Source: JBGSKY01 sp041740995 (GTDB lineage: Bacteria; Planctomycetota; Planctomycetia; Pirellulales; Pirellulaceae). Taken from it: a DNA stretch of 64,000 bases. Positions 37,003-46,849 of this stretch are shown here, piece after piece (positions within the stretch are counted from its first letter, which is position 1; every line of letters starts with the position of its first letter). The position numbers were made by a program, and so were the translations under genes. The notes beneath the pieces are model-generated. The model was not told the origin of the DNA and made no database searches. It saw nothing but the letters and a program-made list of their open reading frames with translations. Location of the stretch: NCBI GenBank assembly GCA_041740995.1, contig JBGSKY010000041.1, positions 1 to 64,000 of the forward strand, read 5' to 3'.

Positions 37003-37848
37003 TTATTCAAATGATTCAGCATCGCTGGGAAATTTTCCACTGACTACATCACTGCAGTAACTCTTGATCGCATCATTTGCTATCGAGTACATATTTGCAT
37101 AACCGCGAACAAATTTGCCGATGCTTTTCTCCCCGAATCCGAGCATGTCTTGGGTCACTAAAACCTGCCCGTCGCATCCCTTTCCAGCTCCGATGCCGAT
37201 CGTTGGGACGCGTAAGTCACGGGTAATACTGCTGGCAAGTTTCGCGGGAACACATTCAATCAAAACGGCAAAAGCGCCAGCTTCTTGCGCAGCGATCGCG
37301 TCTTGTAAAAGTTGCTCTCGATCTCGCTGAACGCGAAAACCACCCATTGCATGAACACTTTGCGGCCGCAATCCAATGTGTGCCATTGTCGGTATGCCCG
37401 CATCGACTAGCGCGGCAATCGAATCCGCTTGAGCGGCCCCGCCTTCCATCTTGACCGCCGAACAACCTGTCCGTTTTAAGATTTTTGCTGCAACGCGAAC
37501 GGTGTTGCGAATTCCGAGCTGGCCGATCGGAAACGGCAAATCGACAATGACCATCGAATGCTGAACGGCAGATGCAACAATTCGACCGTGATAGATCATT
37601 TGGTTGACCGTGACGCTGACCGTCGTCGGTTTGCCCTGGAAAACCATTCCGAGCGAGTCACCAACTAAAATACAGTCGACGCCTGCCCGATCGAGCCAAA
37701 TAGCGGTCATGCAATCGTATGCGGTCAGCATCGAGATTTTTTCTTTGGCGTCTTTGCGTTGTTGCAAAGTTCGGACAGTAACCCGGCGTTGGCTGGCGGT
37801 CTCTTGTTTGACGACTTGTTGCGGGTCGGCCTGATCCTTGCTTGCCAT
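37003..37848 (-). CDS. panB: 3-methyl-2-oxobutanoate hydroxymethyltransferase
   Basis: The 281-residue PanB transfers a hydroxymethyl group from methylene-tetrahydrofolate to 2-ketoisovalerate, the first step toward pantothenate. Seen: MLTAYDCMTAIWLDRAGVD, the Mg-site ILVGDSLGMV, VDLPFP, AVKMEGG, HIGLRPQSVH and IGIGAGKGCDGQVLV near the end. The start is ATG at 37848. The first about 30 residues (KDQADPQQVVKQETASQRRVT) are a linker-like extension before the enzyme. The gene is convergent with the S4 gene and sits near folK, both in folate-linked one-carbon metabolism, but on opposite strands. Confidence 0.95.
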   Translation of the reverse strand: MASKDQADPQQVVKQETASQRRVTVRTLQQRKDAKEKISMLTAYDCMTAIWLDRAGVDCILVGDSLGMVFQGKPTTVSVTVNQMIYHGRIVASAVQHSMVIVDLPFPIGQLGIRNTVRVAAKILKRTGCSAVKMEGGAAQADSIAALVDAGIPTMAHIGLRPQSVHAMGGFRVQRDREQLLQDAIAAQEAGAFAVLIECVPAKLASSITRDLRVPTIGIGAGKGCDGQVLVTQDMLGFGEKSIGKFVRGYANMYSIANDAIKSYCSDVVSGKFPSDAESFE

Positions 37849-38061
37849 ATTTATTCCTTAAAGCTACGTTGATCTGAAGTGGGCAGATGATTTAAAGTCT
37901 ACTTGAAAAGGGGTTTGTCCCTTTTGGAGGACCGGCGAGGGTGAGACCCTTTTCCGGACAGGCTCGTGGTGTGACAGGTTCGGTGCGTTCCCAATGATAG
38001 CCTGGAATCGCAATTTTGAGCAGCGACCAGTCTGCTGACAATCCGTTAATCGACCACTCCA

Positions 38062-39123
38062 ATGCAAAACCAAAATACGCTCGAAAAGCCAATCGTCGAC
38101 GCTCCCGTTCTGGCAACGGTTCCGATGTCACCGTTTCGGCCACCTTGGTATCTCCGTAACGGTCATCTGCAAACGATCATGACCGCAGCGTTTCGTCCCA
38201 AGCCGCCTTTGCCAGCCCCGCAAGTTGCGCTAGTCGATCTTGGCCCACGCGGCGCAACGCATGTTTATCGCAACGAGCCTTTCGAAGTAAATTCATCGGT
38301 TTGCGATGACCAGTCGGCAATCATCATGTTGCATGGACTGGGAGCTTGTCACAGCGGTTCGTACATGACTGGCGTTTGTGAAGCGTTGCTACAAAGAGGC
38401 TTTCGAACCATAAGGCTGGACATGCCCGGTGCCGGTCCCTCGTCGGCAACCACGGACCTTCCCCCGCATGCTGGCAGCAGTGTTCACGTCCTAAAGATGC
38501 TCGATTGGATCAGCGAGAATTGGGGGATCAATAAATTCAAGCTCGTCGGATTCTCTTTGGGTGGGAACATCTCGCTGCATTTGGCCGCTGCGTTCGCCAG
38601 TCAGCTTGAGAAGCGAAGCAAGGATGGCAAGTTTTCGATCGAGTCGATCTACGCAATGGCTCCGCCGATCGATCTGGACTACTGTTGCCGGTCGATGGAG
38701 CGGGGGCTCAATCGCATTTATGCCAAATACTTTCTCCGCAATCTCTCTCGCTCGGCAAAGGCGAGGGCCGAGCGATGGCCGAGATGGAAAGACGTCAGCT
38801 CGGGTTTTACTGCCAAAACGATCCGCAGCTTTGATGATGCCGTGACCGCACCGCTGTCTGGATTTGCGGATGCGAGTGAGTATTACGCCTTCTCAAGCGT
38901 TCATCAGCGGCTGGACGAAATTAAGATTCCTACCACAATTGTCGCCGATCGAGATGACCCAATTGTTCCGATGCAGATCTTTGAGCGTGCCAAGTTGGGT
39001 GCGATCCGCATGATAACGACGGAGTTCGGAGGCCATTTGGGCTATTACACTCATCGTTTCGGAAAAGGTGTTCAGCGATGGGCCAACGACGCATTTGCTG
39101 ACCTAGTCCTCGAAGGCGTCTGA
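38062..39123 (+). CDS. YheT-like alpha/beta hydrolase
   Basis: The 353-residue protein resembles the YheT/AB-hydrolase (MhpC-like) family: PPWYLRNGHLQTI near the N-terminus, the oxyanion HGLGACHSGSY, the nucleophile elbow GFSLGGN (about 182-188), acid residue in VADRDDP and a histidine in FGGHLGYY. An esterase or lipase-like activity on small esters is expected. Its start is ATG at 38062. The catalytic triad looks complete. It is an isolated plus-strand gene following panB in divergent orientation. Confidence 0.85.
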   Translation: MQNQNTLEKPIVDAPVLATVPMSPFRPPWYLRNGHLQTIMTAAFRPKPPLPAPQVALVDLGPRGATHVYRNEPFEVNSSVCDDQSAIIMLHGLGACHSGSYMTGVCEALLQRGFRTIRLDMPGAGPSSATTDLPPHAGSSVHVLKMLDWISENWGINKFKLVGFSLGGNISLHLAAAFASQLEKRSKDGKFSIESIYAMAPPIDLDYCCRSMERGLNRIYAKYFLRNLSRSAKARAERWPRWKDVSSGFTAKTIRSFDDAVTAPLSGFADASEYYAFSSVHQRLDEIKIPTTIVADRDDPIVPMQIFERAKLGAIRMITTEFGGHLGYYTHRFGKGVQRWANDAFADLVLEGV

Positions 39124-39316
39124 CTCCGCCAATCCGAGAACGTCTGTCGAAATTTTTCGCAAACCCCGCGGCGAGGCTTATGCCAAGCCGTTTTGAGGAG
39201 CCTCACTGTTCCCGTGAAACTAGACTACAGATAGTATGGCAACGCAACTCTAAAGCGATCGATTGCCCTTTGGGCGGCAACCGATTCGAAACGAAACCGT
39301 TGGGTGAGCACCTATT

Positions 39317-39805
39317 TCAGCTCAGCTCAATTGATTCAATCGTAATTGCTTCCAAAGGGACATCGGAATGCCCAGCTTTGTTGCCGGTCTCGACTGTCGC
39401 AATTTTATCCACGACATCCTGTCCCGCGATTACTTTGCCAAAAACCGCATAACCAACTCCATCGCGCGATTGGTCTTTGTCCAAGAAGTGATTATCGCTG
39501 ATGTTGATGAAGAACTGACTTGTTGCACTATCGGCGATCGCGGTCCGGGCCATAGCCAAGGAGTACTTTTCGTTTTTGAGCCCATTCCCTGACTCGTTTT
39601 TTATCGACGGTCTCGTCTTCTTCTGCTTCATATCAGCGGTCATACCACCACACTGAATCATGAAGCCATCAATTACACGATGAAAGATCGTTCCGTCGTA
39701 ATGGCCATCCCGCGCGTATTGTTCAAAATTTTCAACCGACAAGGGAGCAAGTTCACGAAACAATTCAACTTGAATATCACCCAAAGACGTTTTGATTACC
39801 GCCAT
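39317..39805 (-). CDS. Cyclophilin-type peptidyl-prolyl isomerase, cytosolic
   Basis: The 162-residue protein has the cyclophilin core: IQVELFRELAPLSVENFEQY, FHRVIDGFMIQCGG (R in the active site), LAMARTAIADSATSQFFIN and YAVFGKVIAGQDVVD. No signal peptide is present, so it should be cytosolic. It is probably involved in protein folding. A second cyclophilin follows on the same strand at 40069 with a signal peptide. Confidence 0.95.
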   Translation of the reverse strand: MAVIKTSLGDIQVELFRELAPLSVENFEQYARDGHYDGTIFHRVIDGFMIQCGGMTADMKQKKTRPSIKNESGNGLKNEKYSLAMARTAIADSATSQFFINISDNHFLDKDQSRDGVGYAVFGKVIAGQDVVDKIATVETGNKAGHSDVPLEAITIESIELS

Positions 39806-40068
39806 GTTTTCCTATTTTCTATGTTCTTTACATACCATCTGATGGGAACTCCGGGACAAATTAATCGCCGCAAAACCAACACCCACCAACTCAATTATCG
39901 CTATAGACAACACGTTGCCCACGCTGTCAATGACGTTGCGTCGAAGCAAATGAGCTTCTGCGGGAACCCGAGAATTTCTAAAGCCCACTCACATTTCGTC
40001 AAGCTATTCAGATATACACCAGAATGGCCGTTGGACATTATTTGCTAAAAAAACGTCGATTCTTGAAG

Positions 40069-40683
40069 TTATCTCGATGGCTTTTCAATCACCTTTGCAC
40101 CGGTAATGACAACCGGCTTGACTGGCGACGCTTTTTCGCCGCCTTTGAAGACGACTTGCACGCCCGCGATCGCGTCGACGATTTCTTTGCCTTCGACGAC
40201 TTTGCCAAAGACAGTGTAGCCAAAGCCGTCACTGGACTCCGGACGATTCAGAAAACTGTTATTTTTGGTGTTGATGAAAAACTGCGAAGTCGCCGAATCG
40301 GGATCGCCAGTTCGAGCCATTGCGATGGTGTATTTTTCGTTTTTCAATCCATTGCCACCTTCGTTGCGAATCGGCTTGCGAGTACCTTTTTCGGCTCGCG
40401 CGTTATCTTTATCAAAGCCACCACCTTGAATCATGAAATCTTTGATGATTCGATGAAAGACTGTGTTGGTATAAAATTCGTCGTTGACGTACTTCACAAA
40501 ATTTTCAACCGTTTGCGGCGCACGCTCTGGGTCGAGTTCGATCGTGAAGTCGCCAAGCGTCGTCTGCATCCGAACATAAACTTTCTCAACGGCTGGCTCT
40601 TGGGCGCATGACGTTTTGGCCGATAAAAAGAGGGTACTTATCGTCAGTGCAAACAAGCTAAACGCGAATGTGTAAGTTTTCAT
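40069..40683 (-). CDS. Cyclophilin-type peptidyl-prolyl isomerase, exported
   Basis: The 204-residue protein from the ATG at 40683 begins MKTYTFAFSLFALTISTLFL, a signal peptide ending near SCAQEP. The cyclophilin core follows: FTIELDPERAPQTVENFVKY, VFHRIIKDFMIQGGG, NEKYTIAMARTGDPDSATSQ and YTVFGKVVEGKEIVD. It likely folds extracytoplasmic proteins. The Cys before Ala-Gln near the cleavage site may point to a lipoprotein variant, but the lipobox is not clear. It is a paralogue of the neighbouring cytosolic enzyme. Confidence 0.93.
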   Translation of the reverse strand: MKTYTFAFSLFALTISTLFLSAKTSCAQEPAVEKVYVRMQTTLGDFTIELDPERAPQTVENFVKYVNDEFYTNTVFHRIIKDFMIQGGGFDKDNARAEKGTRKPIRNEGGNGLKNEKYTIAMARTGDPDSATSQFFINTKNNSFLNRPESSDGFGYTVFGKVVEGKEIVDAIAGVQVVFKGGEKASPVKPVVITGAKVIEKPSR

Positions 40684-41153
40684 ATACTTTAAAATCAACC
40701 TTTGGAAACGATGGACTAGCCGGCAATAACTAACGATTGCTTGGGCAATAAAATTGCTGAAAAATAAGTCGCTTCATATGGAGTCGAAAGATTCAGCGAC
40801 CTGTCCGTAAGATGCTGCTATCAACCGACTACTGTTCGACAGCCACATTTTAATGGTTCATCCAGGCCAGCAATAGACGTTTTCAGTTAGTGGTTTAGCT
40901 GCTATTTGAACTGAGAAACTGCTTGTCACGCAATCGACTTTTTTCAACAAATCGATCTCTGGAACTCGAAAGCCCCGAGATGAATTCAACCAAGTTAAAT
41001 TATCCATCATTTGAATTTCTATCCGCCGAGTATTTGCGTCGGGTTATTCATTCCAAGCAAGCGTAACGGCCTTTGGCTAATGTATGCAACTCGGAAGACC
41101 GACTCGACTTGGAATGTAGGACCAAGACGCCCAAGCATCTAGACCTCAAGCAA
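40684..41153. other. Intergenic region, no gene seen
   Basis: The 470-base gap between the exported cyclophilin and hpf shows no ORF of interest and no clear RNA or repeat. It must carry the promoter of the cyclophilin genes. Confidence 0.5.
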
Positions 41154-41480
41154 CTAAACTAAGTCGTCGTGTTTGACTTTTCCGATTTTATGGTCGGTCA
41201 AACGCTCTTTATGCTTCCGGACTTGCTGTTCAACTTTGTGGATTGATGAATCTAGGGCAGAAAGTACGGTGTTCGATTCGCAGGTCGCGACAAAGTCCGT
41301 TGCCCCTTCAGCGGATACATTAATTTCAACCGTCGGCTTGTCACGATGCTCCAGGTCAACAGTGACTTCGATCGCGTTAATCCGGTCGAAGAGACGTCGG
41401 ATTTTTTCCACTTTCTCGGTAATCAACTGCTGGTCTTCACTCTTGAGGTGTCCGTGCCGCGCTGAAATGTTGATTTGCAC
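41154..41480 (-). CDS. hpf: Short ribosome hibernation promoting factor / RaiA-like
   Basis: The 108-residue protein is a short-form hibernation factor of the HPF/RaiA family: MQINISARHGHLKSEDQQLI, the basic surface with EVTVDLEHRDKPTVEINVSAEG, and DSSIHKVEQQVRKHKERL. It binds the 30S subunit under stress. Start is GTG at 41480 with GGGAG eight bases upstream. The long-form C-terminal dimer domain is absent. It is not near rpoN or pts genes, which often accompany it. Confidence 0.93.
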   Translation of the reverse strand: MQINISARHGHLKSEDQQLITEKVEKIRRLFDRINAIEVTVDLEHRDKPTVEINVSAEGATDFVATCESNTVLSALDSSIHKVEQQVRKHKERLTDHKIGKVKHDDLV

Positions 41481-41781
41481 AGGTAAGCTCCCATCTGCGT
41501 TTGACTTGATACCGTACGAGCGAACTTGCCGTACGAGATGTCTTCATTACTTCTTCATTATAGCCTATGAACCCAGACATGTTACGAAGGCAATTCGATG
41601 AATGATCAAACCATAATCAGTCCTAGACATAAAAAGTGGTCATGGTTTCCGGTCGGGCAGGCCGCGGCAATCGCAATCGTGACAGGACAGGTCGTGGCCT
41701 AGGATGGGCAAATTTCAACGAAACCGAACCGTCGCCCGCATTAGATCCTTGGACAAAGGATCGTCAAATAATACTGGTGTA
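41481..41781. other. Intergenic region with a small ORF candidate and a hairpin
   Basis: Between hpf and the antiporter stop lies an inverted repeat at 41743-41761 (GATCCTT, five-base loop, AAGGATC). A 34-codon plus-strand ORF at 41598-41702 is treated separately. Confidence 0.4.
41598..41702 (+). CDS. Small ORF candidate, 34 residues, single hydrophobic segment
   Basis: ATG at 41598 is preceded by AAGG about seven bases upstream. The product begins MNDQTIISPRHKKW, then has a hydrophobic stretch WFPVGQAAAIAIVTGQVVA before the stop at 41702. It looks like a signal anchor or a truncated secreted protein; the frame stays open after the stop (DGQISTKPNRRPH), raising the possibility of a mutated longer gene. 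No homologue recognised. Confidence 0.22.
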   Translation: MNDQTIISPRHKKWSWFPVGQAAAIAIVTGQVVA

Positions 41782-43758
41782 TTACGTCGCGCCTGGGGCA
41801 GGAGTTTCAATCCGTTCAGCCATTTTTTGAATCAAACTGGTTGGCATTTCCAGTTTTTGCCGAGATAAAACTACGACCTTTTGTCCACTGCGAAAGGTGA
41901 CCTTTGTATCGGAGCTGCAAACGATCAAACGCTTCGCATCGACGATGAACAGCGGCCACCATTTTTCGCTTTCTTTGATCGTCGCAGGTTTATCAGTTGT
42001 CGCTGCTGCCGGAGCGACAAGCTTTGCAACAGGCGTCACTGCGGCCGCGATCATATCGCTCGAAGGACTTACGTCTGGCGTTTTACTTGAAATTTTCTCA
42101 GTTGTCTTCTCGAGAAAATACTCGCTCGGCAAGACCTGCAACTTCACCCCTTGCTCAATCATCATGTTGAGTTTTTCATGAGTTAGATCATCTGAAAAAA
42201 GAGTCCGCCCGGCCATGTGGTTTTGCCAACGAGTTTCTAGGTAACTTGGACGAACCTCATTGGACTTCAACTGATAGACATTTGATCGTCCGAAGAGTTC
42301 TCGGAAGCGGACTGTGGCCAATGTGTTTACCTGATCGTTAGCGGTCATGGCGATGAATTTGCCGATCCCACCAAAGTCGACCAGGTCCAAAACTTCCTCG
42401 GAGAGTACGTTGGCGAAACATCCGTTCAAACCTGCTTGAGTGGCGCGGCGAATCCGCGGAAACTGCGTGTCGACCATGGTGACATGAAAACCCAGTGGAC
42501 CGAGCGTCGATGCAATTTCTCGAACCGTTTTATTCGCTCCAGCAATCAAAATTCCCTGAGCGTCGGCGACTGCAAGACCAAAGCGTCGCGCGACGAACGG
42601 AGCGGTCAAACCATAGACAGCAACGGTAAGAAAAATTACCCAAAACGTCGCCGGTACCATCGGCGCACCGGCCTCTTCCATACGAATCGCAAACACCGAC
42701 GCGACGGCGGCGGCTACAATGCCCCGCGGCGCAAACCATGCGAGAAAACCTCGCTCGGCTAGACTCAGCCCGCTGCCGATGGTTGAGAGCCAAACCGATG
42801 CTGGGCGAACGACAAGGATCAAAACGGCGGCAAACGCTGGTCCACGCCAACCAATTTCGACTAGCGATTGAAAAGGCACGCGAGCGGACAAAATAATGAA
42901 CAGCGTCGAAATCAAAAGCGTGGCAATACTCTCTTTAAATTCAATAATTTTGCTCACATCGATCCGCTTGGAATTGGCTAGCGTGATTCCCATGACAGTC
43001 ACTGCCAAGAGCCCAGCTTCAGACTGCAGATGGTTGGCGGTGGCAAAACTAGTCAGCACCAAAGTTAGCGTCACTGGATTTTGCAAATAGTCTGGTAGCA
43101 GAAAACGACGCATCAATAACGCCAATACCACAGCGGGGACAACGCCGCATGTCGTACCAACAATCAGCGTCATCACTAGATCGTAAATCGAACGCCAAAG
43201 CACGCTGTCCAACTCGCCATTCGTAAACGGCACGATTGCATTAAAGACCAACACGGCCAGCACCGCTCCTAACGGATCGATGACGATGCCTTCCCATTTC
43301 GCGATGACGCCAACGCGACCGGAGGGGCGAATGTCACGCAGCAAAGGACCAATTACCGTTGGACCGGTCACTACCAAGACCGAACCAAGCAGCGTTGCGA
43401 CGGGCAGTTCAAGTCGCAAAATGTAGACACCAAAGAGCGTTGCCAATGACCACGTCACTAAAACGCCAATCGTCAGCAAGCCAGTCAACGACCGCCACGT
43501 CTGACGCAGTTCATCGAACCTAAGATTCAATCCGCCTTCGAACAGAATCAAGCCGACCGATAACGACACAATTGGCAAGAGCAAGTCGTGGAAGACTTCT
43601 TCCGGACGGACGAATTCCAAAAAAGAGCCCGCGATTGTCCCGACAGCCAATAACAGCAGAATCGCAGGGATTCGAATTAGCCAAGCTATCCATTGGGTCG
43701 TAACGCCGAGAACAAAAAGCACGACAAGACTCGGCAGTAGATCGCCAGCTTCTTCCAT
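41782..43758 (-). CDS. CPA-type cation/proton antiporter with cytosolic regulatory tail
   Basis: The 658-residue protein starts with about twelve membrane helices of the Na+/H+ exchanger superfamily, including SVGLILFEGGLNLRF, the TGPTVIGPLLRDI helix, GIVIDPLGAVLAVLVF with the acidic pair area, and a RGIVAAAVASVFAIR helix. A cytosolic part follows with a Rossmann-like segment (QGILIAGANKTVREIAS, VTMVDTQFPRIRRATQAG) and then a Pro/Ala/Ser-rich insert (about 565-595) before a further small domain with TKVTFRSGQKVVVLS. The insert's function is unclear. It is likely involved in pH, Na+ or K+ balance. It is convergent with hpf's side and divergent from the CorC-type gene at 43989. Confidence 0.88.
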   Translation of the reverse strand: MEEAGDLLPSLVVLFVLGVTTQWIAWLIRIPAILLLLAVGTIAGSFLEFVRPEEVFHDLLLPIVSLSVGLILFEGGLNLRFDELRQTWRSLTGLLTIGVLVTWSLATLFGVYILRLELPVATLLGSVLVVTGPTVIGPLLRDIRPSGRVGVIAKWEGIVIDPLGAVLAVLVFNAIVPFTNGELDSVLWRSIYDLVMTLIVGTTCGVVPAVVLALLMRRFLLPDYLQNPVTLTLVLTSFATANHLQSEAGLLAVTVMGITLANSKRIDVSKIIEFKESIATLLISTLFIILSARVPFQSLVEIGWRGPAFAAVLILVVRPASVWLSTIGSGLSLAERGFLAWFAPRGIVAAAVASVFAIRMEEAGAPMVPATFWVIFLTVAVYGLTAPFVARRFGLAVADAQGILIAGANKTVREIASTLGPLGFHVTMVDTQFPRIRRATQAGLNGCFANVLSEEVLDLVDFGGIGKFIAMTANDQVNTLATVRFRELFGRSNVYQLKSNEVRPSYLETRWQNHMAGRTLFSDDLTHEKLNMMIEQGVKLQVLPSEYFLEKTTEKISSKTPDVSPSSDMIAAAVTPVAKLVAPAAATTDKPATIKESEKWWPLFIVDAKRLIVCSSDTKVTFRSGQKVVVLSRQKLEMPTSLIQKMAERIETPAPGAT

Positions 43759-43988
43759 AGGGTCCTTAGAATTGTGTAAATTGAACGTTAGGAAGTGGAA
43801 ACTGTGGCTGCGAACGACTATATTTCTTCAGGATCGAGTTTCACGATTGGGCGGCACATCTCGCTGCGGCCATTATTCGAGGCCAACGCCATACTTACAA
43901 GGGCTTCCGGTTAGAAGAGTGATTTAAAGAATCCAAACTCACGCCGAGTGTAGCGGAACACTCGCTGGATCAAACGTATGGAACACAG

Positions 43989-45359
43989 ATGAACACCCTG
44001 GACGCCGCGACGCTCGCCGTTATCGGAATCGTCGCCGCAATCATTGGCTCTTTTGGTACGCACCTTCTGACGAGCTTTAATGGAAGATCGCTTGAAAGCT
44101 ACTGCCGTCTGCGTCGCCGCCGCGAACGTTTTGGTCAGATTCTGGACTTGCAAGAATCGGGTACGACGGCCTGCACCTATCTGTTTCTAGTCGGGGTAAC
44201 GTTCGCGTTAGTATTCGGGACAGTTTTTGTGGTTTCGCATTTGCCGACCGCCGAGCTGCAAAAACGGCTCAGCGATCGACCGATGGTCGCAACCATGCCT
44301 CGGTTCCAAGCAGCGGTGTTTTTGATAACGACCTGCTTAGCGCTGATGTCGATCCGAATTTGGTTGCCACAATTGGTCGTGCAAGACCGCGCGTCGAAGG
44401 TTCTGTACCACACTTGGGCACTTTGGCGATTTCTGACGTTCATCTCGTTGCCTTTGCAAACTCTTGAAGCTTTCTTTGAGTGGCTGGGCCATCGGCTGGG
44501 TGACGAAATTCAAGACATAGGATTCGAAGAAGAATCGCTAGAAGACGAAATACGAACCATGGTGACCGTCGGCGAACGCGAAGGTCTGATGCGAAAAGGC
44601 ATGCGCGACATGATCCAAGGGGTAATGAATTTAGACGAGAATCCCGTTCAAAATATTATGACCCATCGCAGCGAAATTGACGCAATTGACATCCAGATGC
44701 CTTGGCCAGAAATGATTGCGGCGGTCAACGAATCGGGCCGGACCCGTTTGCCAGTCTACGACGGCACAGTCGATCATGTCGTCGGCATCTTGTTTGTGAA
44801 GGACTTGCTGACCTTTCTCAATACCGATGAAAACTCTGATTTGGTCGACATTCGGCCCTTGCTCAGAGATGCATGGCAAGTTCCTGGAAGTCGGCCAGTT
44901 TACGAGCTGTTACGAGACTTTCTTCACCGTCGATCGCACATGGCGATAGTTGTCGATGATTTTTCAGAGACCATCGGGGTGGTGACTATTGAGGACGTAT
45001 TGGAGGAAATCGTTGGCGAAATTGCCGACGAATTGGACGAGGATGAAGGCGCTGAAATTACGCAGCATGAAAACGGCGCAATCGTCGAAGCTCAGGGGCG
45101 TGTCTCAGTTGAAAAATTTAATCAAGTCATCGGTTGGGATCTGCCAATTTCGGACGATTATGAAACGCTGGCTGGGTTAGTCATTACGCGGATCGGCTCG
45201 ATCCCACGCGAGGGAACGGTGTTGTCGGTCGGTCCGGTCGAGATCACTGTTCGAAACGCGTCCGATCGCCAACTCAAGGTGTTGAGGCTGCGACATAACG
45301 AGGCAGAAATTCATGATCAAGAACAATACATGCCTGTTCGATCGATTGCCCAAGTGTGA
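43989..45359 (+). CDS. CorC/HlyC-like CBS protein with atypical membrane part
   Basis: The 456-residue protein has a membrane domain (about 8-30, 63-87, 108-130) that is weakly similar to DUF21/CNNM, then a CBS pair (QNIMTHRSEIDAIDIQMPWPEM and LLRDAWQVPGSRPVYELLRD), a DDFSETIGVVTIEDVLEEIVGE segment and a CorC/HlyC C-terminal domain. These proteins are tied to divalent cation transport. The protein is a second family member in the window besides the one at 25126, but its N-terminus has an extra loop (SFNGRSLESYCRLRRRRERFGQ). Start is ATG at 43989. It precedes gltA by 97 bases. Confidence 0.88.
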   Translation: MNTLDAATLAVIGIVAAIIGSFGTHLLTSFNGRSLESYCRLRRRRERFGQILDLQESGTTACTYLFLVGVTFALVFGTVFVVSHLPTAELQKRLSDRPMVATMPRFQAAVFLITTCLALMSIRIWLPQLVVQDRASKVLYHTWALWRFLTFISLPLQTLEAFFEWLGHRLGDEIQDIGFEEESLEDEIRTMVTVGEREGLMRKGMRDMIQGVMNLDENPVQNIMTHRSEIDAIDIQMPWPEMIAAVNESGRTRLPVYDGTVDHVVGILFVKDLLTFLNTDENSDLVDIRPLLRDAWQVPGSRPVYELLRDFLHRRSHMAIVVDDFSETIGVVTIEDVLEEIVGEIADELDEDEGAEITQHENGAIVEAQGRVSVEKFNQVIGWDLPISDDYETLAGLVITRIGSIPREGTVLSVGPVEITVRNASDRQLKVLRLRHNEAEIHDQEQYMPVRSIAQV

Positions 45360-45456
45360 GCCAATCGCTACACTGCTAGCACAGATCATCAGGTTGAACA
45401 ATCGATAGAAATAGTTGAATCAAAACCTAACTTACGACTTCAAAGGGAGCTACTGC

Positions 45457-46779
45457 ATGCCAGATACGATCGGCGAACAACAGGTGAACAAAGCGGTGGC
45501 GAAACTGACTTTGGACGACAAGACGCACGAGTTCCCTGTTATCGTGGGCACCGAGAACGAGCATGGTTTTGACATTTCCAACCTGCTTAAAGACACCGGC
45601 TATATCACGCTCGACGAAGGTTTCGCAAATACAGGTTCCACTAAGAGCAAGATTACTTATCTGGACGGCGATAAAGGGATCCTGCGATATCGCGGTTACC
45701 CAATTGAACAGATTGCTGAGAATTGTGACTTTATTGAAACGTCTTACCTTTTGATTTACGGTGAGTTGCCGACCGAAGAGCAGATCTCAAAATTCCGCTC
45801 GTCGATTCGCAAGCACACAATGCTGCACGAAGACATGCGGTCTTTCTATAATGGGTTCCCTCGCGATGCTCATCCGATGGCGATCCTTTCATCTGTAGTT
45901 GGTGCTCTGTCAACTTTTTATCAAGACGCACTAGACCCCCACGATCCGGCTGAAGTTGAAGTGTCGATTCATCGCTTGTTGGCGAAACTACCGACCATCG
46001 CCGCGTATGCCTACAAGAAAGCTTTCGGGCAGCCGTTCATCTACCCAGATAACACGCTGAGCTACTGTGAGAACTTTTTGAATATGATGTTCTCGGTTCC
46101 GAGCGAGGAATACAAGACGGACCCAGATTTTGTCAAAGCACTCAACTTGTTGTTGATCGTTCACGCCGACCACGAACAAAATTGCAGCACATCGACTGTT
46201 CGATTAGTGGGCTCGTCGAATGCAAACTTGTTCGCGTCGATTTCGGCTGGGATTTGCGCCCTCTGGGGCCCGCGACACGGTGGTGCAAACGAAGCTTGTG
46301 TTAACATGCTGCAGCAAATCGCTGACGATGGCGGCAATGTTAAGAAATATGTCGAACTGGCAAAAGACAAGTCGAGCAATTTCCGATTGATGGGCTTTGG
46401 GCACCGCGTTTATAAGAACTACGACCCACGTGCCAAGATTATCAAAGCAGCTTGCGATACGTTGCTGTCGAAGTTGAATCTCAATGATCCGCTGTTCGAA
46501 GTTGCTCAAGAGCTAGAACAAGTTGCCCTCAAAGACAGCTACTTCGTCGACCGCAAATTGTACGCGAACGTTGACTTTTATTCCGGAGTTATCTATCGCG
46601 CCATGGGTATTCCGGTTCAGATGTTTACGGCGCTCTTTGCCATCGGTCGCTTGCCTGGTTGGATTGCCCACTGGGTAGAAATGCATGAAAACGGATCACG
46701 CATTGGACGGCCACGACAAATCTACACCGGCGAACCAATTCGCAACTGGATTCCAATTGAGCAGCGAAAGAGCGACTAG
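45457..46779 (+). CDS. gltA: Citrate synthase
   Basis: The 440-residue type II citrate synthase condenses oxaloacetate and acetyl-CoA. Visible: GILRYRGYPIEQIAE, VHADHEQNCSTSTVRLVGSSNANLFA, GPRHGGANEACVNML, FGHRVYKNYDPRAKIIK (His-Arg of the active site), and DFYSGVIYRAMGIPVQMFT. Start is ATG at 45457 with AGGGAG seven bases upstream; the TTG at 45415 adds 14 residues and lacks such a site. The gene has its own ribosome-binding site and is followed by the lipase gene in the same direction. Confidence 0.97.
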   Translation: MPDTIGEQQVNKAVAKLTLDDKTHEFPVIVGTENEHGFDISNLLKDTGYITLDEGFANTGSTKSKITYLDGDKGILRYRGYPIEQIAENCDFIETSYLLIYGELPTEEQISKFRSSIRKHTMLHEDMRSFYNGFPRDAHPMAILSSVVGALSTFYQDALDPHDPAEVEVSIHRLLAKLPTIAAYAYKKAFGQPFIYPDNTLSYCENFLNMMFSVPSEEYKTDPDFVKALNLLLIVHADHEQNCSTSTVRLVGSSNANLFASISAGICALWGPRHGGANEACVNMLQQIADDGGNVKKYVELAKDKSSNFRLMGFGHRVYKNYDPRAKIIKAACDTLLSKLNLNDPLFEVAQELEQVALKDSYFVDRKLYANVDFYSGVIYRAMGIPVQMFTALFAIGRLPGWIAHWVEMHENGSRIGRPRQIYTGEPIRNWIPIEQRKSD

Positions 46780-46849
46780 CGGCGAGAACGCAACCGTCAC
46801 GGATGCCTGGATCAACGACCGAGCGATCCCAAACGATATCTCGGTGGCC

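Noticed and set aside
37850..38060. GC-rich stretch between panB and the hydrolase as a repeat or cobalamin riboswitch
   Set aside because: It has some inverted segments, but no conserved box or clear palindrome; not enough to call.
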